Source: Thermoproteus sp. UBA157 (lineage in GTDB: Archaea > Thermoproteota > Thermoprotei > Thermoproteales > Thermoproteaceae). From it: a stretch of DNA of 9,169 nucleotides. A program made the translations under genes and the position numbers. The stretch's first letter is position 1, and each line of letters begins with the position of its first letter. Under the pieces are notes generated by a model. That model was not told the origin of the DNA. It saw only the letters and a list, made by a program, of their open reading frames with translations, and did not search any database. Below, piece after piece: positions 1 through 5,459 of the stretch. Where the stretch lies: contig DANS01000027.1 in NCBI GenBank assembly GCA_002497345.1, positions 19,560-28,728 of the forward strand, in the 5' to 3' direction.

Positions 1-555
1 TCGAACCGTCGATGGCAAGTTCGGGTCCACCAACACGTAGGCGCCTATCTGGGCGCACTGGCCTTGAGCCAACTGTACGATCCCCGTCGAAGACTGCACC
101 ACGCTGGTGCCCTGGAACTCGACGTAGTTAGTGCCTGAGCTGGGTTGAGGACTGTAGAAGTACACTCTGAAATCTTTGATATAGGACTCATAGCCCGTGT
201 TGCTGACTGCGCCCTTAGCCACCAATTGGACGTTCAGAGGCCCGTTGTAGTACCTATTGCATATCTGTAATACGTTCGTATAGTTCGTGGGATCGCCCGT
301 GAAGCCCACGATGCTGATGCGGGTTATGTTGTACCCATTAGCATAATAATAGCTCACGTAGACGTATTGGCTGTAGCCGCTCCCGTCGGCTCTGCCGGTG
401 ATCCCCGTGTCGGCCCCGGCATACTTCATGGCCGGGGGCAAGGTGGCGTTTATCTGCCAATACGTCAGGTTGGTAAACGTCAGCGTGGCGGCGACTAGAG
501 CCGATATCGCCAAGGCCGCTATAGCTATTAAAGGTATATACTTCCTCGCCGGCAT
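1..555 (-). CDS. Secreted surface protein, partial (3' end beyond window)
   Basis: The frame runs from the ATG at 555 off the left edge without a stop, giving 185 residues of an unfinished protein. Residues 1-28 look like a signal sequence: Arg4/Lys5, then an Ala/Ile/Leu core (about 7-23). The rest is rich in Thr, Asn, Tyr, Ser and Gly, with little charge and alternating hydrophobic residues, suggesting beta strands. N-glycosylation sequons are seen at Asn29 (NLT), Asn36 (NAT), Asn76 (NIT) and Asn91 (NYT). Cys99 and Cys167 could pair outside the cell. A strong TATA box centred about 27 nt upstream supports this start. I do not recognise the family with certainty. The layout (signal, then strands, with a segment containing QGQCAQIGAYVLVD) recalls TasA/camelysin-like fibre subunits such as archaeal bundling pilins, but an S-layer or other exported protein fits too. 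The secreted nature is well supported; the family is a guess. Confidence 0.75.
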   Translation of the reverse strand, partial: MPARKYIPLIAIAALAISALVAATLTFTNLTYWQINATLPPAMKYAGADTGITGRADGSGYSQYVYVSYYYANGYNITRISIVGFTGDPTNYTNVLQICNRYYNGPLNVQLVAKGAVSNTGYESYIKDFRVYFYSPQPSSGTNYVEFQGTSVVQSSTGIVQLAQGQCAQIGAYVLVDPNLPSTVR

Positions 556-576
556 ATGGAACCGAAGCAGATTCGG

Positions 577-588
577 TATATATATTTT
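577..588 (-). promoter_or_regulatory. TATA box of the surface-protein gene
   Basis: An uninterrupted A/T run, read AAAATATATATA on the minus strand, is centred about 27 nt before the ATG at 555 and stands out in a GC-rich gap. The purine-rich bases just upstream could be a BRE. The spacing suggests a leaderless or very short-leader mRNA. Confidence 0.7.
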
Positions 589-782
589 GCGTAGCGGCAG
601 ATAGCGGAGGCAAGCTTCAGCGGGCTCGTCGGGCCCCCAGCCGCCGGCCCTCGTCTGCGCCAACGCCGGCGGTGCTCGGCGCTTGCCGCGCCAGCGCGCC
701 TCATAGCGCCGGCAGTAATCTGCGGCGAGGATGAGCGCCTCGCGATGGAGCCGCGCGGTTGCCGCCTCGCGGAGGCGAGATG

Positions 783-790
783 TTTATAAA
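783..790 (+). promoter_or_regulatory. TATA box of the L3-L4-L23 operon
   Basis: TTTATAAA lies at 783-790, centred about 25 nt before the L3 ATG at 812. This fixes the L3 start at 812 and rejects the longer in-frame start at 731, which lies upstream of the promoter. A perfect GC-rich palindrome ends 5 nt before it. Confidence 0.8.
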
Positions 791-811
791 CCAGGTATCT
801 CGTCGCGTGCC

Positions 812-1831
812 ATGGGCCTTAAGATAAATAGGCCGCGCCGCGGCTCAATGGGGGTTTACCCGAGGAAGCGCGCCGCCGACATAGTGCCCAGGGTGAGGAC
901 TTGGCCCTACGTCGACCTCGGCAAGCCCGCGCTCATGGGCTTCGCCGCGTATAAAGTGGGGATGCTCCACGCTGTCGTCGTGGAGGATAGGCAGACCAGC
1001 CCGTTCTTCGGCAAAGAGGTCGTGAGAGCCGCCACGGTCCTCGAGGCGCCCCCGCTTAGGGTTCTCGCCGTGAGGCTCTACGGCCTCGACCCCACCAACG
1101 GCTACAGAAGGGCCTTGGCCGAGGCGTGGGCGCCCGAAATACCCAAGGACGTGCGAAGGGCGATCAAGACGCTCCCGGAGAAGTTCGACCTAGAGGCCGA
1201 GCTGAGGAAGATAGAGGCGGTTAAGCCCCTGGCAGTAGACGTGAGGGCCGTAGTGGCCACGCAGCCGAGGCTCGCCGGCATAGGCAAGAAGACGCCCGAG
1301 ATCCTCGAGGTGCCCATTGGCGGAGTCCCCTCGCTGGAGGATAGGCTCAAGTACGGGCTGAACCTCCTGGGCAAGGAGGTGAGGATATCGGAGGTCTTCG
1401 CCGAGGGCCGCCTAGTGGACGTGATAGCCGTGACCAGGGGCAAGGGGTGGCAAGGAGTCGTGAAGAGGTTCGGCGTTAAGATATTGCCGCGTTGGCACAA
1501 GCACCGCAAGGGCCACAGGAGGACGGGCACCATAGGCCCGCAGAGACCCGCCGTGATGTTCACCCAGCCCAGGCCCGGCCAGATGGGCTTCCACCAACGC
1601 ACCGAGTACAACAAGAGGATATTGAAAATCGGCACGAACCCGGCCGAGGTGAACCCCAAGGGCGGTTGGCCGCACTACGGCTTAGTCAAGAGCGATTTCG
1701 TGGTGGTGGCCGGCAGCGTTCCCGGAGCCCAGAAGCGGCTCGTGGTGTTGAGGCACCCCGTCAGGCCGCCGCCCAAGGCGCCTACAGCGGCTCCGCAAGT
1801 CGTGTGGCTTTCGGTGCAAGGTATAGCTTAA
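812..1831 (+). CDS. rpl3: Large ribosomal subunit protein L3 (uL3)
   Basis: This 339-residue protein is an early-assembling large-subunit component that reaches toward the peptidyl-transferase centre. It begins MGLKINRPRRGSMGVYPRKR, typical of archaeal/eukaryal L3. The strongly conserved central part contains AVTRGKGWQGVVKRFG, then the basic loop around WHKHRKGHRRTGTIGPQ and the run GQMGFHQRTEYNKRILKIG. The C-terminal part (HYGLVKSDFVVVAGSVPG, then a Pro-rich end) also matches. Length is normal for archaeal L3. An in-frame ATG exists at 731, but the 27 extra residues are unlike L3 and would start upstream of the TATA box at 783-790. There is no Shine-Dalgarno site, so the message is probably leaderless. 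L4 follows after 13 nt and L23 overlaps L4, so the three form one operon. Identification is secure. Confidence 0.97.
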   Translation: MGLKINRPRRGSMGVYPRKRAADIVPRVRTWPYVDLGKPALMGFAAYKVGMLHAVVVEDRQTSPFFGKEVVRAATVLEAPPLRVLAVRLYGLDPTNGYRRALAEAWAPEIPKDVRRAIKTLPEKFDLEAELRKIEAVKPLAVDVRAVVATQPRLAGIGKKTPEILEVPIGGVPSLEDRLKYGLNLLGKEVRISEVFAEGRLVDVIAVTRGKGWQGVVKRFGVKILPRWHKHRKGHRRTGTIGPQRPAVMFTQPRPGQMGFHQRTEYNKRILKIGTNPAEVNPKGGWPHYGLVKSDFVVVAGSVPGAQKRLVVLRHPVRPPPKAPTAAPQVVWLSVQGIA

Positions 1832-1844
1832 ATACCGGTCCGAT

Positions 1845-2708
1845 ATGGCGGTCGTGTCGGTGGACAAGCTCTTGCTACAGCTGAGGAACCAGGACCTATC
1901 GCCGCTCATAAAGCCGATTTACCCGCCCCCTCCTGAGCGGGTCGCAGTCTACGGCCTCGACGGGAGCAAAATAGGCGAAGTGGAGCTCCCGCCGCACTTC
2001 TTCGAGCCCGTGAGGCCCGACCTCATCAGAAGGGCGTTCCTGAGCGCTTTGTCGGCCAGGCTCCAGCCCAAGGGCGTCAGCCCGGAGGCGGGCAAGAGCC
2101 ACAGCTGCCAATCCTTCGGCGTCGGCCTCGGCATAGCGAGGATTCCGAGATATAAGGGCCATCTGTGGCCCAGGGGCTGCTTTGCGCCGAACACCGTGGG
2201 CGGCAGGAGGGCCCATCCCCCGAAGGTGGAGAAGAGGCTCCACGAGGAGATAAACAAGAAGGAGAGGAAGCTCGCCATAAGATCCGCCATAGCTGCGACG
2301 GCGTATTTGCAACTAGTCAGAGCCAGAGGCCACGTGGTGGAGGGCTTGGAGCAGTTGCCCCTAATCGTGGCCAACGACGCGGAGCAAGTGGGGAGGACCG
2401 AGGATTTGAGGAAGGCCTTAAAGGCGTTGGGCGTGTGGAGCGACGTGGAGAGGGCCGCCGAGAGGACCAGAATTAGGTCGGGCATAGGCAAGATGAGAGG
2501 AAGGCGCTACAAGGAGCCCAAGAGCTTGCTGGTCGTGGCCTCAGCTCCCGACGCGCCCCTCGTGAGGGCCGCCAGGAATCTCCCCGGCGTCGACGTCGTG
2601 TACGTCAAGGCGCTCAGCGTCTTGCACTTGGCCCCCGGCGGCGTTCCCGGCAGACTGACTCTGTGGACCCAGAAGTCGATCGAGGAGCTGAGGGGCTTGT
2701 TCCTATGA
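1845..2708 (+). CDS. rpl4: Large ribosomal subunit protein L4 (uL4)
   Basis: This 287-residue archaeal-type L4 (L4e/L1e family) is a large-subunit protein whose extended loop lines the peptide exit tunnel. Recognisable blocks are RPDLIRRAFLSALSARLQP, the loop with SFGVGLGIARIPR and FAPNTVGGRRAHPPK, the helical ERKLAIRSAIAATA, and the C-terminal Rossmann-like domain with GIGKMRGRRYKEPKSLLVVA and NLPGVDVVYVKALSVLHLAPG. About 30 residues precede the usual first strand (ERVAVYGLDG); this N-terminal extension includes a PPPP run. ATG 1845 is chosen, but no Shine-Dalgarno site precedes it. GTG 1854 and GTG 1860 are in-frame alternatives, and a TATA-like TTAAATA at 1828-1834 would fit GTG 1854 as a leaderless start. 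The stop overlaps the L23 start (ATGA), implying translational coupling. Identity is secure; the exact start is less so. Confidence 0.96.
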   Translation: MAVVSVDKLLLQLRNQDLSPLIKPIYPPPPERVAVYGLDGSKIGEVELPPHFFEPVRPDLIRRAFLSALSARLQPKGVSPEAGKSHSCQSFGVGLGIARIPRYKGHLWPRGCFAPNTVGGRRAHPPKVEKRLHEEINKKERKLAIRSAIAATAYLQLVRARGHVVEGLEQLPLIVANDAEQVGRTEDLRKALKALGVWSDVERAAERTRIRSGIGKMRGRRYKEPKSLLVVASAPDAPLVRAARNLPGVDVVYVKALSVLHLAPGGVPGRLTLWTQKSIEELRGLFL

Positions 2709-2950
2709 TCCGGCGCTTCGTCCTGACCGAGAAGGCGTTGATGTTGGCGGAGAGGGAGAACAAGATAACGATAGTCGTGGACAGAGGCGACACCAAGAGG
2801 GCCGTGAAGGAGGAGTTCGAGAGGCTTTACGGCGTGAAGGTGGAGTACGTCAACACCATGATAACGCCCAGGGGCGAGAAGAAGGCCATAGTTAAGCTGT
2901 CGCCCGAACACAACGCCTTCGATCTGCTCTCCAGGCTGGGACTTCTGTAA
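2705..2950 (+). CDS. rpl23: Large ribosomal subunit protein L23 (uL23)
   Basis: This 81-residue protein binds 23S rRNA domain III near the exit-tunnel mouth, where signal recognition particle and other nascent-chain factors dock. It starts MIRRFVLTEKALMLAE, the usual L23 opening, and has the beta-hairpin segment NTMITPRGEKKAIVKLSPE followed by the short C-terminal FDLLSRLGLL. Length matches archaeal L23. The start is set by overlap with the L4 stop (ATGA at 2705-2708), with a GAGGGG Shine-Dalgarno-like site at about 2689-2694. An upstream in-frame ATG at 2663 lies inside L4 and adds residues foreign to the family. In many archaea L2 and S19 follow directly; here a 93-nt gap and an exosome gene follow, so the S10-type cluster is broken after L23. 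Confidence 0.96.
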   Translation: MIRRFVLTEKALMLAERENKITIVVDRGDTKRAVKEEFERLYGVKVEYVNTMITPRGEKKAIVKLSPEHNAFDLLSRLGLL

Positions 2951-3018
2951 CCCTCGGGTCGTGGGTTCTCGCGCATCCGTAGCCACTAAAGACCGTCGTC
3001 ATCGGGCTCGATAAACGA

Positions 3019-3024
3019 TTTTAA
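3019..3024 (+). promoter_or_regulatory. TATA box of the csl4 transcription unit
   Basis: TTTTAA within ACGATTTTAACG is centred about 22 nt before the GTG at 3044, the same spacing as other first genes here. It sits in the 93-nt gap after L23, so csl4 probably starts its own transcript. Confidence 0.55.
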
Positions 3025-3043
3025 CGCACGTTATTAGCCTTTC

Positions 3044-3577
3044 GTGCAGATCCAGCGCAAGTTGGTGTTGCCGGGGGAGGAGATCGCGACGCCCGAGGAG
3101 TTCGTCGTGGACGGGAGGGCGTATCTAGACGGCGTATTCCGCGCGGCGGCGCTCGGCGTAGCGGTATACGACAGGAGGAGCCACACGGCAGTTGTCAAGC
3201 CGCTGAGGGAGGACGGCTACCCGAGGCAAGGCGATACGCTATATTGCGTCGTGACGTCTAAGGGAGTCAGAGCCCTCAGCGCCAAGTGCGTGGCCAAGGA
3301 GGGCAGAGGCGTCGAGGAGCTCAAGTATCCCGTCTCGGCCGTCATACCGCCGCAGTTTGTGGACGGGAAGGTGGGAATCGGCGATTACATAAGGGCGCGC
3401 GTGGTGTCCAATATAGGGCCGCCGTTTTTGTTGTCCATAAAAGGCCCGACATTCGGCGTTGTCAGAGCCATTTGCCCCAAGTGCGGCAGCGTCATGAAAA
3501 GGCGCGGGGCCCAGCTCGTGTGCCCCGCCTGCGGCGCCGTCGACGTGCGCAAAATAGCGCAGGGCTTTTATGTATAG
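3044..3577 (+). CDS. csl4: Exosome RNA-binding cap protein Csl4
   Basis: This 177-residue protein forms part of the trimeric RNA-binding cap on the archaeal exosome (Rrp41-Rrp42 ring), helping feed RNA into 3'-5' degradation and tailing. The order matches Csl4: an N-terminal domain with LVLPGEEIATPEEF (7-20) and YLDGVFRAAALG; a central S1-type beta barrel (about 60-135, with QGDTLYCVV, KVGIGDYIRARVV and LLSIKGPTFGVV); and a C-terminal zinc ribbon with Cys144/Cys147 (CPKC) and Cys160/Cys163 (CPAC). All four zinc ligands are present and the length is normal. The GTG start at 3044 is supported by the TATA box 22 nt upstream. The end overlaps the next gene by 8 nt, so the two are probably cotranscribed and translationally coupled. 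Confidence 0.93.
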   Translation: MQIQRKLVLPGEEIATPEEFVVDGRAYLDGVFRAAALGVAVYDRRSHTAVVKPLREDGYPRQGDTLYCVVTSKGVRALSAKCVAKEGRGVEELKYPVSAVIPPQFVDGKVGIGDYIRARVVSNIGPPFLLSIKGPTFGVVRAICPKCGSVMKRRGAQLVCPACGAVDVRKIAQGFYV

Positions 3578-4166
3578 GACCATATCGGTGAAGCTGGCCA
3601 ATAAGGAGGAGCTCGAGCATTTTTTGGAGCTCCTCCCTAAATACGTCGGGATCGACTACTACGCCATAGTCAGGGGGACCAACGTCTATATACAACTCAG
3701 CGGCTCGCCGGCCGAGATAAAAAGGGCGGTGGCCGCGGTTAAGACGATCGTTGGAATAGCGAGGGCGAGGCTCAAGCCGGTGAGGTCGTACCCCCTTGAG
3801 GTGATCTTCAAGGAGGGCGAGGTGGAGTCGCCGGTGCCTCCCGACGTCTTGGTCGACTACTTGGCCGCGAGGGGCTTCACGGCCAAGCTGAAGGGCGGCG
3901 AGATCGCGACCGACGCATCGCTGGAGCGGATCAAGGAGGCCCTCGCCGAGCTCTCGAAGGCATATAAGGCGCTCGAGGGGATGGCCGTCAGCCCCCACGC
4001 CAAGCGCGTAGTGGCGGTCTACATGGCGCTCACCAAGTCGAGGCCCAAGGAAGCTCTGGAGCGCTTGACCGCGGGGGGCTTGTTGAGCAAGGGGCAGGTA
4101 TACAGCCTCGCCGTCGACTTGCAGACAGCCAAGAGGAGGCTCAGAGCGTTGGTCGGGAAAAAATAA
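3570..4166 (+). CDS. DUF2067-like conserved archaeal protein
   Basis: This 198-residue protein has no known function. Its place between csl4 and rpoL and its length fit the archaeal DUF2067 family, an assignment made from memory of that gene order and overall character. Residues 1-70 alternate strands and helices (TISVKLANKEELEHFLELLP, then GTNVYIQLSGSPAEIKRAVAAVKTIVG), which could be a small alpha/beta RNA-binding-like fold. A second mixed segment follows (about 70-115). The C-terminal 70 residues are helical and very basic, ending KRRLRALVGKK, suggesting nucleic-acid contact. The ATG overlaps the Csl4 stop by 8 nt, so it is made with Csl4. A role in RNA processing or exosome work is inference from context. 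It has no zinc, signal or membrane motif. Confidence 0.8.
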   Translation: MYRTISVKLANKEELEHFLELLPKYVGIDYYAIVRGTNVYIQLSGSPAEIKRAVAAVKTIVGIARARLKPVRSYPLEVIFKEGEVESPVPPDVLVDYLAARGFTAKLKGGEIATDASLERIKEALAELSKAYKALEGMAVSPHAKRVVAVYMALTKSRPKEALERLTAGGLLSKGQVYSLAVDLQTAKRRLRALVGKK

Positions 4167-4168
4167 AA
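4161..4168 (+). promoter_or_regulatory. Possible TATA box of rpoL
   Basis: AAATAAAA lies over the stop codon of the preceding gene, 25-28 nt before the rpoL starts. It could drive an internal promoter, but it may simply reflect the AAA AAA TAA gene end. Confidence 0.35.
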
Positions 4169-4180
4169 GGGCGTTTTTCC

Positions 4181-4185
4181 GGAGG
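4181..4185 (+). promoter_or_regulatory. Shine-Dalgarno site that decides the rpoL start
   Basis: GGAGG precedes ATG 4193 by 7 nt, the usual spacing, and GTG 4190 by only 4 nt. It supports ATG as the start. Confidence 0.6.
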
Positions 4186-4192
4186 GCTTGTG

Positions 4193-4465
4193 ATGTCCAT
4201 CGAAATAGTCAAGTTGGACGAGCACTACATAGAGCTCAGAACCAAGGGCGAGACCTACACGCTCTTCTCCCCGCTTGTGGAGTACCTATCCGACGATCCA
4301 GACGTGGAGTACGTGACCTTCGACGTCGGCCATCCCCTGGTGGAGGACGTGACGTTTAGGCTGAAGACGCGCAACGGAAGCCCCCTAGACGCCATAAGGC
4401 GCGCGGTCCAGGCAATAATGGGCGATCTGGAGGCCCTCGAGAAATCGCTCTTGGCCGGGCCCTAA
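4193..4465 (+). CDS. rpoL: DNA-directed RNA polymerase subunit L (Rpo11)
   Basis: This 90-residue homologue of eukaryotic Rpb11/AC19 pairs with subunit D to form the assembly platform of archaeal RNA polymerase. It starts MSIEIVKLDEHYIELRTKGE, then has the conserved LFSPLVEYLSDDPDVEYVTFDVGHPLV (here split over 25-52) and the C-terminal helix SPLDAIRRAVQAIMGDLEALEK typical of the family. Length is normal. GTG at 4190 is also possible, but GGAGG at 4181-4185 sits 7 nt before ATG 4193 and favours ATG. The gene follows the DUF2067-like gene after 26 nt. Its TAA stop overlaps the stop codon of the convergent methyltransferase gene by sharing CTAA at 4462-4465. Confidence 0.94.
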   Translation: MSIEIVKLDEHYIELRTKGETYTLFSPLVEYLSDDPDVEYVTFDVGHPLVEDVTFRLKTRNGSPLDAIRRAVQAIMGDLEALEKSLLAGP

Positions 4466-5043
4466 ACGGCCTCCATTCTGAAGATGGCCACTTCGACTTT
4501 GTGGGACCTCTTCCTGTGATGCCCATACATCGGCGGTATGGGTATAAACGCGGAGTCGAGGAGGCTCGTCCTATATCCTAGCGATTCGGCGATCCTCTCC
4601 ACGTATTCCCTCGTGCTGTATTTGTGTATTGTATATACAACGGTCGCCACCTCGGAGGCCCCCCTCAGGAACTCCACATCGGCGTGGGGGCGCCAGACGC
4701 CGAATGGGGGGTTCATGACGACCTTCACGCCCCTTTTGACGCACGGCGATCTCGCATCGCAGAGGACCACGTCGAGGCCGAGGCCCCTCGCTATCGCCAA
4801 GGCGTCGGCGTCTATGTCCAAACACACGGATCTGCCCCCCAGCGCGGAGACCGCGAAGGCCAGCCTGCCCGTGCCGCAGCCAAAGTCGGCGGTCCAGCCC
4901 GAGTCCAGCTCCCCGCGCATGTACATGGTCCAAGCTATAGTCGCCGCTATGTCGCCGGGCGTCGCGTACTGCTCCAGCCGGAGCTTGGGCTTGGCGAATC
5001 CGGGCAAGGAGTCCACTAGCGCGGCCAGCCTCCTCTTGTCCAC
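4462..5043 (-). CDS. METTL5-like rRNA N6-adenine methyltransferase
   Basis: This 193-residue SAM-dependent methyltransferase is predicted to make N6-methyladenosine in small-subunit rRNA, by analogy with human METTL5, which modifies 18S A1832. The METTL5 layout is clear: LEQYATPGDIA at 23-33; SAM-binding motif I DFGCGTGRL at 53-61; the acidic LDIDADAL at 75-82; C95/D96; the catalytic NPPFG at 111-115; and VYTIHKYSTREYVE, matching the METTL5 HKxSTRE segment. The start is GTG 5043, with a TATA-like box centred about 23 nt upstream and no Shine-Dalgarno site. It is divergent from the 125-aa gene at 5082, and its stop overlaps the rpoL stop. METTL5 works with Trm112 in eukaryotes; no Trm112 gene is seen here. 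The family assignment is strong; the exact archaeal target is inference. Confidence 0.9.
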   Translation of the reverse strand: MDKRRLAALVDSLPGFAKPKLRLEQYATPGDIAATIAWTMYMRGELDSGWTADFGCGTGRLAFAVSALGGRSVCLDIDADALAIARGLGLDVVLCDARSPCVKRGVKVVMNPPFGVWRPHADVEFLRGASEVATVVYTIHKYSTREYVERIAESLGYRTSLLDSAFIPIPPMYGHHRKRSHKVEVAIFRMEAV

Positions 5044-5053
5044 GTCGTAAACG

Positions 5054-5060
5054 TTTAAAT
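5054..5060 (+). promoter_or_regulatory. TATA box of the 125-aa protein gene
   Basis: TTTAAAT is centred 25 nt before ATG 5082, matching the window's leaderless spacing. It lies closer to the opposite gene's start codon (5043) than to its own. Confidence 0.55.
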
Positions 5061-5070
5061 GATATTAAAT
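5061..5070 (-). promoter_or_regulatory. TATA box of the METTL5-like gene
   Basis: ATTTAATATC on the minus strand is centred about 23 nt before GTG 5043. It lies only 12-21 nt from the start of the divergent gene, interleaved with that gene's TATA box. Confidence 0.6.
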
Positions 5071-5081
5071 CGCGCCTCTCC

Positions 5082-5459
5082 ATGGCGGAGGATAGAATGA
5101 TTGCAGACGAGCTCAACCGCTATTGGGATAGGTTTTCGCAGACGCCCATAGCTCAAGCCTTCCAGAAGGAGCTCCCCGAGTTCAAGAAATGGCTGGAGGA
5201 CATTGGGCCCAAGCTCCTCTTGGCGCGGGCCAGGGAGGCGGCGGCTAAGGGGAACCCCGTGGCCAAGGACTACGCGGTGGACTACGCCATGGGCATGTTG
5301 AAGAGGGGCGGCGAGAGGGTCCTCGTGAACATGTTCGCCGCTTGGCTCGTGGAGAGGAGGGTCGTCTCCCAGTACTACTTAATACGCAACAAGCTCGTCG
5401 CCGGCGGCGAGTCCATCGCGACGTGGTTGAGGGCGCTCAGAGGGCTAAACAAGGCCTAG
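5082..5459 (+). CDS. Uncharacterised 125-aa helical protein
   Basis: I do not recognise this protein. It is predicted to be almost all helix: MAEDRMIADELNRYWDRF, then AFQKELPEFKKWLEDIGPKL, an Ala-rich helix with LLLARAREAAAKG, then VDYAMGMLKRGGERVLVNMFAAW and a final ESIATWLRALRGLNKA. There are no cysteines, signal peptide or clear membrane span; mixed charges and amphipathic helices suggest a soluble protein or a small complex subunit. The start at 5082 fits the TATA box 25 nt upstream; ATG 5097 is an alternative. Codon use resembles the neighbours. It lies between two rRNA methyltransferase genes, divergent from one and overlapping the end of the other (Nep1) by 15 nt. A ribosome-biogenesis role is therefore possible but unproven. 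Confidence 0.8.
   Translation: MAEDRMIADELNRYWDRFSQTPIAQAFQKELPEFKKWLEDIGPKLLLARAREAAAKGNPVAKDYAVDYAMGMLKRGGERVLVNMFAAWLVERRVVSQYYLIRNKLVAGGESIATWLRALRGLNKA

Larger units (their letters stand above)
556..811. other. GC-rich intergenic region between divergent surface-protein and L3 genes
   Basis: This 256-bp gap carries a TATA box for each flanking gene at its two ends. The central part, about 600-780, is very GC-rich, and I recognise no RNA gene in it. On the minus strand it stays open in one frame from about 781 to 556, in phase with the surface protein. That frame encodes a protein-like stretch including ALILAADYCRRYEARW, which may be a gene relic or a chance open frame in GC-rich DNA. 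A palindrome lies at 763-777. Confidence 0.5.

Noticed and set aside
731..811. In-frame extension of L3 to ATG 731
   Set aside because: The extra 27 residues are unlike any L3, and the start lies upstream of the TATA box at 783-790; MGLKINRPRRG at 812 is the family's normal start.
1102..1659. Long minus-strand open frame opposite L3
   Set aside because: It lies wholly inside a secure L3 gene, has no promoter, and encodes low-complexity Ser/Leu/Pro-rich sequence typical of antisense frames in GC-rich DNA.
2951..3043. Small RNA gene or terminator hairpin between L23 and csl4
   Set aside because: I found no box motifs, no convincing stem and no T-rich run; only the csl4 promoter is supported.
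4174..4178. T-run as a terminator before rpoL
   Set aside because: Five T residues alone are weak evidence, with no second run or stem, and rpoL follows within 15 nt.
4538..5050. 170-codon plus-strand frame opposite the METTL5-like gene
   Set aside because: The minus strand carries all METTL5 motifs; the plus frame has no recognisable domain and no start signals.
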